This document shows positions 35,597 to 44,492 of a stretch of 64,000 bases of DNA, piece by piece. The position numbers and the translations under genes are program-made. The notes under the pieces were generated by a model. That model saw nothing but the letters and a program-made list of their open reading frames with translations. It had not been told where the DNA came from and made no database searches. This DNA is from an uncultured bacterium (GTDB lineage Bacteria; Verrucomicrobiota; Kiritimatiellia; PWTM01), in NCBI GenBank assembly GCA_938010045.1, contig CALLFZ010000001.1, positions 1 to 64,000 of the forward strand, written 5' to 3'. How positions within the stretch are numbered: position 1 is the stretch's first letter; each line of letters starts with the position of its first letter.

Positions 35597-38500
35597 TCAC
35601 GGCTGTTCGATGCGCAACCGCAGGAATCGCGCCGGCGCCGCGCCGAACGGATTCGCCTCGCGGACCAGGACGACCCGGACAGCGTCGAGTTCCTCGAGGA
35701 CCTCCTCGAGCAGGGCGCCCCCGCTCCAGGGGCCGCCCAAACTCCCGGCTATCTCCGGATGGACGGCCACGTCGGACGCCCACCGGTTGACGGCAAACCG
35801 GGCCGCCAGGCGGTCGCCGCCGGCGACATGGAGGAACTCGCCCAACGTATCGGCGGTGCGCGGATCCCGGCCGAGAGCGTATTCGATCAAATTGATCAGG
35901 CCATCGCCATCGTCGTCGTCGGTTTTGCCACCAACGCCATGCCGACTCCGCCAGGCAGCGAAAGTGTCCCGCGCGACGACGTCCACCGTCGTGGTGGTCG
36001 CCCGCGTCCCGTCGCTGGCGATGAACCGCAGCGTGTACGCGCCCGGCGCGGCGAAGCGCGCGGTCGAAGTGCCGAAGATCACGGACGCGGGACCGGCGGC
36101 CACCTCCCACCACGACGTCACGGCGCCGCCCGGATACGGCTGGCCGTCATCTTCGACGGTCGCTTCCAGCCTCGCCTCATCCGGCAGCACGAATTGGCCG
36201 GACACGCCGGCGGACCGCACAAGGGGCGGCCGATTTTCCGATCGCCATGCCGCCGCCAGCCAGTGGAACAGATTCCGGGCGTAGAGGCGGTTGTCGTACC
36301 GCTCGAGGCTGGTACCGGCGCCGTTGAGGTTGAAGAAGGTGTTGCGGTCGAAGTGGACCGCGATCCGGCCGCCGCCGGCCATCCCGACGACGAGCGCGCC
36401 GTCGGAGGCCGTCACGGGGCGGGAGGTTCCGATGTAGTTCCGCGCGGGGTCCGTGCCGTCGTTGTTCCGCGTCTGATTCTTCGCCCTCGCCACGATGCAG
36501 TGACGGACGCTGGGCGGCGTGGACACGACGACCGCGGGCGACACGCCTTCGCCGTCGAACACGCCGACGCCCGCGAGAATAGGATGAGTGGGGACGCGAT
36601 AATCGCCGCCGCTTCGGCTTAGTGCGTACGTGCCCTGGTCCTGGTTCATCACGAGGCCAAAACGATCCAGAAACGTCTGGTCGGAATCGGGCGCGTCGCG
36701 CCAGGTGCGGCCCCAGTTTGCGTCGCTGATCACCAGCAGGCCGCCGCCGTCGCGGACGAATCGCTCGACGGCATCGGCCGCGTCCGGGCCGTACTCGGCG
36801 TTGTTGGAACCGAGCACAATAATGCGATAGCGGTTGAGGTCCATGCCGGCGAGATCTACCGGCGTGTTGTTCGTGGCCGGCCCTTCGACGACCTGTTCCA
36901 GATCGTAGCCCTCGCCGCGCAGCAGATTCGCCAGCGAGCCCCAACCATGGTTACCTCTCGCGGTGCTGTGGTTCGAGATGTCCGACAACTGCTCGTCCGC
37001 GCCGCCTTCCAAAAAGCCGCCGGTACCCGGCCCTCCGCGGATGAACAGGATCCGCGGCGGCCGGCGCACGAGCACAGCCCAGTCGTTCGTAGGCGAGTCG
37101 GGCGGTTGCCCCAGCGAAACGACGCCCGGGCCCACCACCCGTTCGACCGTGCCGGTCCGTAGCGGGCCGCCGCCGCGGGGGTTGTACCAGCGCACGACGT
37201 ACACGTTCGTGTCCGCGCCGAGGTCCAGCGTCGTCGTGCCGCCCGTACGGAGATACACCGCGTAGGTGTCGGCCGGCTTGGCGAGGCAGTAGCCGCTCGA
37301 GGCGCTGATCAATGAGTTGCTGGGCGTCATCTCCGGAAACGGCAGGTACGTCTGGAAAAACTCGAGCGCCCAGCGGGTCTGGTCCCACATCGCATCGCGG
37401 CTGCGCCAGTCTTCGCAGTTCAGGTCATTGTGCGCATAGGCGTAGCCGAAGTACCACTCGCAGCCCGCCCCGCCGGCCATCAGATTGCCCCACAGCTCGG
37501 TCGTTCGAATTTCGGTATGGTCGGGGTCGACGTCGTCTGGCTTCACGCCGACGTTTGCCGGCCCGTTCTCGTCCAGACAGACGAACCAGGGCCGGCCGGC
37601 CGCGGCCGACCGCAGCAGCCAGTTGGTGGTCGTCGAGTACGTCTGCCCCAGGCTGCCGTTCTGCAGCGATGGCCCCTCGAACGCCGGGTGGCCGAGCAGC
37701 GGCGCATACACGGCCTCCTTCTGCCCGGGAAACGTGTGCACCACAATCGGATGGTCGTAGGGATCGAGCGCGCGGATGTAGTCCGCAAACGCCTTGCGCT
37801 CCGCGTCCGTGTTCGTGTTCTCCTCGCCGAGGTTCCAGACCAGGGCGAGGTGGTGCGCGAACCGGGCGATCAGCTCGCGAAGGTAGAGTTTTCGCTGCGT
37901 CCCGAGGGCACCGCCGTCGAGAAGTTGATCGTTCTCGGTTTCCTGCAACACGACGTGGAGCTGAAGGCCGAGGCGGTCCATGTGGTCGAACACGATCTCC
38001 CACTGGTCGAGCTTGCTGCAGTCGAAGCGATACCGCTCGGATTTCGAGGTCCACGGCCACACGTCGTCGCCATCGCCGCCGACGTTCATCGTCAGAAAGT
38101 AGACGGAGTTCATTCCCTTGTCGGCCAGATAGTTCAACGCGCCGATGAGGTTGGTGCCTCGTCCGCCGGCCCACGTCGGATCGCCAGGCCGGAAGTCGCC
38201 GGCGTGGGGCGCGTACCGGTGTTTGCTCGTGACCGTCCCGTCGAAATCGGCATACGCGAGCAGGTTCTCGGGACTGTCGGCGCCGCCTTTCAGAAACCAT
38301 TCGCCGGTGCCGGCGAAGCGGAGGTACCGGCGCCCGACGTACTGCAGCCGCCCTTTGCCGCGGTGGTCGCGGCCGCATTTGTCGGTGGGTAGGACGACGA
38401 ACGAACCCGTCACCCCATCGGGCGGCATCGGAACGCCCGCCGCCGGATCCGTGCTGATCGCCACGTCAGCCCCGGATCGAAAGCTGGCGACGAAGGTCCA

Positions 38501-39247
38501 TTCGCCGGTCGCGTCGGGCGCGAAATACGCACGCCAGCAACGGCCGCTGACGGAGCCGGTGTCGGCGGCTCGCCCATCCGCCGCGAAAAACCCGGGCACG
38601 GTGAACTCGCGGCCGGAGGCGGTGTGCCGAACCGTGACGTTGAGCCGATAATCTCTGAACGGATTCGGCGTTGCGCCTTCGTGAGTCGCCGGCCCTTCGA
38701 ACGAGAGCGTGATGCGATGCCACTGCCGCAGCTCGCCCTCGACGGTCACGTTCGTGCCGCCGCTGGGCGATTCGTCGATCACGGTGAAATGGACGGTCAA
38801 CGGCGTGCCCGGCGTGCCGCCGGCATTGGCCTGCGGGTACGGCGTGGCCGTGAGCACGTGCGGCCCGACGGCGGGCGTCCAGCCGTAATAGTCGCCGTTC
38901 ACGTCCCCCGCCAGCGCATAGGGTGCGACGTTCTCGGTGCGAAAATTCGGGTTCCCGTCCAGCGCGAATCGCACGCTGCCCACCGTCGGCGGCGTCGTGG
39001 CGGCGCGGACGTTGAGCTGCCGGCCGACGACCGCAAGGTTGATCGTGCTGCCGTTGGTTAGCGCGCCGATGTCGGTGTCCGTGTCGGCGTTGACCAGCGT
39101 GAAACCGTCGACCGATTGCGCGGCGGCAACGCTCGCCGAGGCGAGAACGGCCACCGTCAGCCCGGCGCGCCATCGCCGTCCGTCCGCTCGCCCCATCGCC
39201 GGATTCGCTTCGTTGCTGTCGATCGGGGCCCCGCGCTGCCGATCCAT
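35597..39247 (-). CDS. Secreted multidomain DUF5060/GH-like hydrolase
   Basis: This 1216-residue exported protein has a signal sequence near residues 25-43 (AGLTVAVLASASVAAA). Residues of about 70-155 form an Ig-like sugar-hydrolase accessory region. A DUF5060 domain follows (EGELRQWHRITLSFEGPA, then VPGFFAADGRAA, about 165-285). Next comes an apiosidase-like TIM barrel (YLRFAGTGEWFLKGGADSPEN; putative catalytic Glu in WNLGEENTN, about 476), a small beta domain, a ThuA/DUF4350-like amidotransferase-fold domain (YRIIVLGSNNAEYGPD, GGGLLVISDANWG), an Ig/PKD-like domain, and a calcium-loop motif (DDDDGDGLINLIEYALG) near the C-terminus. No clear ribosome binding site marks the start; Met at 39196 is possible. 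The glycan target is unknown. Confidence 0.8.
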   Translation of the reverse strand: MDRQRGAPIDSNEANPAMGRADGRRWRAGLTVAVLASASVAAAQSVDGFTLVNADTDTDIGALTNGSTINLAVVGRQLNVRAATTPPTVGSVRFALDGNPNFRTENVAPYALAGDVNGDYYGWTPAVGPHVLTATPYPQANAGGTPGTPLTVHFTVIDESPSGGTNVTVEGELRQWHRITLSFEGPATHEGATPNPFRDYRLNVTVRHTASGREFTVPGFFAADGRAADTGSVSGRCWRAYFAPDATGEWTFVASFRSGADVAISTDPAAGVPMPPDGVTGSFVVLPTDKCGRDHRGKGRLQYVGRRYLRFAGTGEWFLKGGADSPENLLAYADFDGTVTSKHRYAPHAGDFRPGDPTWAGGRGTNLIGALNYLADKGMNSVYFLTMNVGGDGDDVWPWTSKSERYRFDCSKLDQWEIVFDHMDRLGLQLHVVLQETENDQLLDGGALGTQRKLYLRELIARFAHHLALVWNLGEENTNTDAERKAFADYIRALDPYDHPIVVHTFPGQKEAVYAPLLGHPAFEGPSLQNGSLGQTYSTTTNWLLRSAAAGRPWFVCLDENGPANVGVKPDDVDPDHTEIRTTELWGNLMAGGAGCEWYFGYAYAHNDLNCEDWRSRDAMWDQTRWALEFFQTYLPFPEMTPSNSLISASSGYCLAKPADTYAVYLRTGGTTTLDLGADTNVYVVRWYNPRGGGPLRTGTVERVVGPGVVSLGQPPDSPTNDWAVLVRRPPRILFIRGGPGTGGFLEGGADEQLSDISNHSTARGNHGWGSLANLLRGEGYDLEQVVEGPATNNTPVDLAGMDLNRYRIIVLGSNNAEYGPDAADAVERFVRDGGGLLVISDANWGRTWRDAPDSDQTFLDRFGLVMNQDQGTYALSRSGGDYRVPTHPILAGVGVFDGEGVSPAVVVSTPPSVRHCIVARAKNQTRNNDGTDPARNYIGTSRPVTASDGALVVGMAGGGRIAVHFDRNTFFNLNGAGTSLERYDNRLYARNLFHWLAAAWRSENRPPLVRSAGVSGQFVLPDEARLEATVEDDGQPYPGGAVTSWWEVAAGPASVIFGTSTARFAAPGAYTLRFIASDGTRATTTTVDVVARDTFAAWRSRHGVGGKTDDDDGDGLINLIEYALGRDPRTADTLGEFLHVAGGDRLAARFAVNRWASDVAVHPEIAGSLGGPWSGGALLEEVLEELDAVRVVLVREANPFGAAPARFLRLRIEQP

Positions 39248-40112
39248 TCGAGCAATATGTTGCGCCCCGGAAACCCGTTGTCAACCTTCCGGCCGCGCGC
39301 GGCGGTGGATGGATCCCCGCGATCGGCGTGAAAGAGGTGCCTGTCCCCATGACGACGGTCCCCAGGACGAATCCATGGCGGTTGACGCACGGCGACTATC
39401 GCCCGTGCCCGGCTGACAGAGTACGTGCCTGGACCCAGCGCTGATCCCCAGAGCTCGCAAGCTACCTGTCCCCCACGGCTCCCTCCAACGGCCCGTCCCC
39501 ACGGCCCAGTCCCTAACGGCCCACGAACGGCCCACCCCCCGGCCCCAACGGCCGTTCCTCGTGCCTGTCCCCAGAGCGGCACTGAACAACCCGGCCTACA
39601 CTGCGCGTGACCTGAGATCCTCGCGTCTGTCGCCGCCGTTTCTCGGACCTTTGCCCGCTCCGCTGCGCCAGTCACGTCACTGGTGGGATATGCACGAGCA
39701 TCACCCAGCCGCGCGCGCATGAAACGCCGCCCCGCCACCCACGGTCTCCTCCTCCCCCCCTCCCATCGCACGTTCACTCGAGACGCGACGCGCTCAGGCG
39801 CTGTTCTGCCGTTCGGGTCTGGAAGCAGAGTCGGGGGGGTGGGGGTTCGGGCGAGTGGTCGAGGCCGGTCAAGGCTCAGGCGGCCGAAGACACCGCGTCT
39901 CTGGCCGCGTTCAGCCGGGAGGGTCGAAGCATTCGTCTTTTTGGGCGCACCGGCGAGAACCACCGGCGAATGGCGCGGAGTCGTTGGGGTAAACGATGTC
40001 CGCCGTTCTTTGCCGGCACCTGTAGGGGCCGCTCATGTTCCACCCGCGCAATCAGCTCGGGCCGCAGGCGTGCGGGCGGCGGAGGCGTTCGTGTATAGTG
40101 GAGCGAGTCAAC
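39248..40112. repeat. Gene-free island with GTGCCTGTCCCC motif copies
   Basis: GTGCCTGTCCCC occurs at 39337-39348 and 39561-39572, with weaker forms at 39424-39435 (GTGCCTGGACCC) and 39463-39474 (TACCTGTCCCCC). CCCCAACGGCC-type short repeats fill 39480-39560. From 39600 to the bioB start I see no supported gene. Confidence 0.6.
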
Positions 40113-41099
40113 ATGATCACAGACTGGATAAAGTTGGCGGAACGTATCGCAGCGGGGGGCGCGGCGACGCGCGAGGAGGCGCTCGCGGTGGTGCGTGCGC
40201 CGGAGGATGAACTGCTCAGCGTGTTGCAGGGGGCCTTCCTGTTGCGGCGCCTGCGATTCGGTCGCCGGGTGGATCTGCACGTGATCGAGAACGTGCGCGG
40301 GGGGCTCTGCACGGAAGATTGCGCGTACTGCAGTCAGTCGGCGGTATCATCGGCGGAGGTGCCGGTGCATGAGACGCGCGATCCGGACACCGTGCTCGAG
40401 CACGCGCGGGCCGCGACGGCGTGCGGGGCTGTGCGGTTCTGCATCGTTGCCAGCGGTCGCGAGCCGGCCGCAGGCGAGCTCGATCGTGTCTGCGCAGCGG
40501 TTGAGCGGGTGAAGCGCGAGGTGCGCATCCAGGTGTGCACCTCGCTTGGGCGGCTCGACGAAGCCGCCGCGCGGCGGCTCAAGGCCGCGGGGGTGGACCG
40601 CTACAACCATAACCTGGAGACCTCCGAGCGGTTTTTCCCGCACATCTGCTCGACGCACACCTGGCGCGAGCGCTATGAGACGATCCAACGCGCCAAGGGG
40701 GCGGGCCTGGAGGTGTGCTGCGGTGGGCTGATCGGTATGGGCGAGACGGAGGAGGACCGCGTGGACCTCGCGTTCGCGATCCGCGAGCTGGGGGTGGACT
40801 CGATTCCGGTGAACTTCCTCGATCCGCGACCCGGCACGCCGCTCGAAGGCCGGCCGCGGCTTCGGCCAACGGAGTGCCTGACGACACTGGCGATGTTCCG
40901 GTATGTGTGCCCCGACCGTGAGATTCGGGCCGCGGGCGGCCGCGAGGCATGTCTGCGAAGCCTACAGCCGCTGGTGCTGTGGGCAGCGAACTCGATCTTC
41001 ACGCAGGGGTATCTCACCACCCCTGGGCAGGGGTGGGAGCGCGACCGCGCGATGATCGAGGAGGCGGGCTTCGAAATCGGCGATTGGGTGCGCGCATAG
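40113..41099 (+). CDS. bioB: Biotin synthase
   Basis: BioB is a radical-SAM enzyme that inserts sulfur into dethiobiotin. The 328-residue protein shows the radical-SAM cluster motif CTEDCAYC (Cys66, Cys70, Cys73), then the biotin-synthase-specific segments YNHNLETSERFFPHIC and CCGGLIGMGET, and the late ANSIFTQGYLTTPGQ. The ATG at 40113 follows GGAGCGAG and fits the family start. No other biotin gene is present, so the pathway is split across the genome. Confidence 0.95.
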   Translation: MITDWIKLAERIAAGGAATREEALAVVRAPEDELLSVLQGAFLLRRLRFGRRVDLHVIENVRGGLCTEDCAYCSQSAVSSAEVPVHETRDPDTVLEHARAATACGAVRFCIVASGREPAAGELDRVCAAVERVKREVRIQVCTSLGRLDEAAARRLKAAGVDRYNHNLETSERFFPHICSTHTWRERYETIQRAKGAGLEVCCGGLIGMGETEEDRVDLAFAIRELGVDSIPVNFLDPRPGTPLEGRPRLRPTECLTTLAMFRYVCPDREIRAAGGREACLRSLQPLVLWAANSIFTQGYLTTPGQGWERDRAMIEEAGFEIGDWVRA

Positions 41100-41130
41100 C
41101 ACGGTCCGCACCCACGTGGAGGACGATACC

Positions 41131-42261
41131 ATGGCCGGTGTGCATCCCATGGTCCTGGGGCTTTGTCTGGCGGCGGTCGGCGTTACGGGTGCAGAGCTCG
41201 GCGGGTGGCGCGTGCATCCGATCCGGCCGGACTTGCGCTTCGAAGCCGGCGCCATCGCCGACCTCAACGGCGACGGCCGCGCCGATGTCGTTTGCGGTTC
41301 GCACTGGTACGAGGCTCCAGCATGGACTCCCCACTTCGTTCGAGAGATCGAGGAGCGCGAGGGGTACCACCTCGATTTCAGCGCGGTGCCGTTCGATTTC
41401 GACGGTGACGGCTGGGTGGACGTCGCGAGCGGTTCGTGGCATGGGCGCGACGTGTTCTGGCTGCGGAATCCGGGCTCGGTGGGGGGGCCCTGGGCACGCT
41501 TTGAGATCGGCAGGCCGGGCACGATCGAAACGCTGCTGACCGCGGACCTCGACGGCGACGCGCAGCCGGATCTGATCCCGAATGTCGTCGGCCGGCCGGT
41601 GTGGTATTCGTTCCGTCGCGATCGAGACGCGCCGGGCGGAGTGCGATGGATCGAACATCCGCTGCCCGGTCAGGCTGGTGTGCACGGCCTCGGTGTCGGC
41701 GACGTGGATCGTGACGGCCGGCCGGACATCGTGACGCCGCGGGGTTGGCTTCAGAACGCACCGACGGGGTGGGTCTGGTTCGCCGAATACGACATGAAGG
41801 AGCGCGCGAGCGTTCCGATTCTCGTGGGCGACTGGGATGGCGACGGCGATGCCGATCTGGTCTGGGGTTCCGCGCACGGGTACGGCGTGCGGTGGCTGGA
41901 GCAGCGGCGCGGCGAAAGTGGCGGGCGCGTCTGGGTGCGGCATGACGTGGATACGAGCTGGTCGCAGGCACATACCATGGTGGCGGCGGATCTGGACGGG
42001 GACGGCCGCCCCGAGGTCATCACCGGCAAGCGGTACTGGGCGCACAACGGGCGGGATCCCGGCGAATTCGATCCGCGGATTGTCGTGGCCTATTCGTTGG
42101 AGCCCGCCTCAGGGCGCTGGCGGCGGCGGGTCCTGAGTTTCGGCGGCGGCGCAGGCTTCGGCATCTCCACGATGGTCGGCGACCTCGATGGCGACGGCGA
42201 TCCGGACGTGCTCTGTCCCGGCAAGAGCGGTCTGTATTGGATCGAGAACCCCGCGCGTTGA
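41131..42261 (+). CDS. Secreted FG-GAP/VCBS-repeat protein
   Basis: The 376-residue protein starts with a signal peptide (MAGVHPMVLGLCLAAVGVTGA), and GGAGG lies 8 bases before the ATG. It is built from about six repeats with the calcium-binding core D-x-D-G-D-G: IADLNGDGRADVV, FDFDGDGWVDVASG, ADLDGDAQPDLI, GDVDRDGRPDIV, GDWDGDGDADLV, ADLDGDGRPEVI and GDLDGDGDPDVL. This is the FG-GAP beta-propeller seen in secreted proteins of PVC bacteria. Function unknown. It runs convergent to the GH5-like pseudogene, whose open frame continues into it from the other side. Confidence 0.88.
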   Translation: MAGVHPMVLGLCLAAVGVTGAELGGWRVHPIRPDLRFEAGAIADLNGDGRADVVCGSHWYEAPAWTPHFVREIEEREGYHLDFSAVPFDFDGDGWVDVASGSWHGRDVFWLRNPGSVGGPWARFEIGRPGTIETLLTADLDGDAQPDLIPNVVGRPVWYSFRRDRDAPGGVRWIEHPLPGQAGVHGLGVGDVDRDGRPDIVTPRGWLQNAPTGWVWFAEYDMKERASVPILVGDWDGDGDADLVWGSAHGYGVRWLEQRRGESGGRVWVRHDVDTSWSQAHTMVAADLDGDGRPEVITGKRYWAHNGRDPGEFDPRIVVAYSLEPASGRWRRRVLSFGGGAGFGISTMVGDLDGDGDPDVLCPGKSGLYWIENPAR

Positions 42262-43435
42262 TCCTGGGGCGACGGCGAGCTCGCCGGCCCAGCGCCCGTG
42301 CGCGGATGCGGCGGCCAAGGCAGGGCGAACTCCGGGGCCGCGCGCCGGAAGAACTCGAGCCAGCCGAGCGTCCGCGCGTTCGAGATGGAGGCCGGCGCGG
42401 CGCGCAGATCCTCCCAGGTCGCGCCCCAATAGAAGCCGATCCAGACCTCCACCTCGTCGCGAACCGTCCGCATCCAGCGTTCCAGTTCCTCGATTCTGCA
42501 GCCCAGCGGGAAGATCTCCTCCACCACCACCGGCTTGCCGATCGCGCCGTGGACTCGCAGCGCAAATGTTGCGCGATCCAGTTCGCCGCTGCGCGGGTAA
42601 ATGTGGAGTGCAACAAAGTCGAGGAGGTTCGAGGTGGCCGGCACGTGGACGACGCTGCGCGCGTTCGTCCATACCATCGCCCACGGGATGTCTCCAACGG
42701 TCGTGAGCGTGTGGGGCTCCTCGCGGATCGCGCCGACCAGCGTGCGCACCCACGCCGCGGCGATCTCGTCGCGAGGACGACCCCACAGGTCGAGCGCGAT
42801 ACGCTGCACGAAGAACGATCCCGCCAACTCGCCCGCGAACCAGATCGGTACGGTTCGTGCCTCCACCGATGACGGGTTCGTTCATCAGGTCATAGCAGAA
42901 CACCGCGGGGCTCGTGCGGCCGACGCGGGCGACGGCACGCCAGAACGCCGCCTGCGCGCGCGTCCTCGTCGAGTTCGTCGTACCCGGTTGGCACTTCCTC
43001 TCGCCGGTAACTGCCGAGACCCGTGATGTCCACGTACAGCCCGGTGCGTTCCGCCAGCCGCAGACGGCGTGCCAGACGCTCGAGCGAGCGCGGGGTGGGC
43101 CAGTCGGAGGCGTCCATGAAGGTGCCAAACTGTAGGTGCACGCGCACAACATTCGCGCCGAGCGCGCGCATTTCGAGGAAGTCCTGCTCGACGGTCTCCC
43201 ATTCCCGTTCCCAATAGTGTTCGAGCAGCCGGCCATGGCGGTCGTGATCGGAGTTGACCCCCCATGGTCGAAGGCGCCGGCCCGAGGGACGCAGCACAAA
43301 GGTGCGGCCGTCGGCGCCGATCGCGACCCGTTCCGGGATGTCGGTTGGGGCGGCGGGCAACGGAGCCGCCGCGCCGGCCGCAAGCCCCATGGCGAGCAGG
43401 ACGCGACCGACCCGCACGCGGCGCGCCGTCTTCAC
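42245..43435 (-). pseudogene. GH5-like glycoside hydrolase with two frameshifts
   Basis: Translation starts at GTG 43435, overlapping the stop of the SMP-30-like gene by four bases. The first frame has a signal-like N-terminus, then LRPWGVNSDHD and GANVVRVHLQFGTFMD. The frame changes in a GCGCGCGC stretch near 42955 to AVFCYDLMNEPVIGGG (acid/base Glu in NEP), and changes again near 42850 to LLDFVALHIYPRSGEL and IGKPVVVEEIFPLGC (nucleophile Glu). Both catalytic residues survive in the DNA but in separate frames. The last frame has no stop before entering the antisense of the FG-GAP gene, so its end is approximate. Sequencing error at the GC repeat is an alternative. Confidence 0.78.
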
Positions 43436-44343
43436 GGCGGCGGCGCGAGCGGGCGCACGCCGCGCACCTTCATCGGGAGGCCAAGGAATTTGTCGCGCGA
43501 GGTGATCAGTAGCATTCGGAAATCCGGCCCTCCGAACACGACGTTTGAGGCGTAGGTGCCCGGCAGGAGGGTCCCGATCGCACGGCCCGACGGCGCCAGC
43601 ACGTGAATGCCCGCGCCGCCGCACGCGACGTAGAGGTTCCCGTGCTCGTCCAACGTCATGCCGTCCGGACCGCCGGGGAGCTCCGCCCAGCGGCACTCGT
43701 TGGTCAGGCGGCCGGGGCCCAGCACATCGTAGCGGTAAATGCACTTGTCCGCGTTGTCGGCGACATAGAGGACCTTGTTGTCGGGCGTCAGCAAAATGCC
43801 GTTTGGCTTTTTGCAGACGGTCGAGACGGTCGTCACGCGACCGTCGGGCGCAACGTAATACACGTCCTCCTTGCGGATCGCTTCCTGTTTACGATGGCGG
43901 TAGTTCGGATCGGTGAAGTAGAGACCGTCCTGCCGGTCGATCGTCAGATCGTTCGGCTCGTTGTACTCGCGCTGCGGCCCGCCGCCGACGAGCACGCGTC
44001 GCGTCTTCGTGTGCACGTCGATGGCAACGATGCGATAGGCGGCGCCCTCGCACACGACCAGCTCGCCGCGCGAATTGAACATCATCCCGTTCGCATCGAG
44101 GCTGTCGTCCACGAACACCTCGACGGGGCGGCCCGGCCGCCAGAGGTGGATGCGGTCATTGCGGCCGTCGGAAAAATAGACGTTCCCCGCGCCGTCGGCC
44201 GCGGGTCCCTCGCAGAAACCGTAGCCCTCGCCCAAGACGATGGGGGTGGCCGAGGGGTCCGCAAGGTCCGCGAGCGTCAGCGGGGTTTCCGCACCGGCGG
44301 ACGCTGCGAGCACGGCCAGCATGCACGCGATGGCAATCTTCAT
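43432..44343 (-). CDS. Secreted SMP-30/gluconolactonase-like protein
   Basis: The 303-residue protein has a signal peptide (MKIAIACMLAVLAASAGA) and the six-bladed SMP-30 propeller: EGYGFCEGPAADGAGNVYFSD, YNEPNDLTIDRQDGLYFTDP, KPNGILLTPDNKVLYVAD and GGPDGMTLDEHGNLYVAC. The metal-site residues are a Glu in the first blade, an Asn in YNEPND and the Asp/Asn of the later blades. Family members hydrolyse sugar lactones. The ATG at 44343 has GGGAG upstream. The stop overlaps the GTG of the GH5-like gene (GTGA), indicating coupled translation. Confidence 0.9.
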   Translation of the reverse strand: MKIAIACMLAVLAASAGAETPLTLADLADPSATPIVLGEGYGFCEGPAADGAGNVYFSDGRNDRIHLWRPGRPVEVFVDDSLDANGMMFNSRGELVVCEGAAYRIVAIDVHTKTRRVLVGGGPQREYNEPNDLTIDRQDGLYFTDPNYRHRKQEAIRKEDVYYVAPDGRVTTVSTVCKKPNGILLTPDNKVLYVADNADKCIYRYDVLGPGRLTNECRWAELPGGPDGMTLDEHGNLYVACGGAGIHVLAPSGRAIGTLLPGTYASNVVFGGPDFRMLLITSRDKFLGLPMKVRGVRPLAPPP

Positions 44344-44492
44344 GATCGGCTCTCCCGGATGCGGCGACGGTCGGGCGCCACAGCACGGCCAGTATGAGCT
44401 CGCACGGGCCAAGGTGCCAAGCCGCCGCGCTGTGCATGCCCACACCTTGAGCCATCGAGAGACGTGAACACAGAGGCGGCGCCACCGCCACA

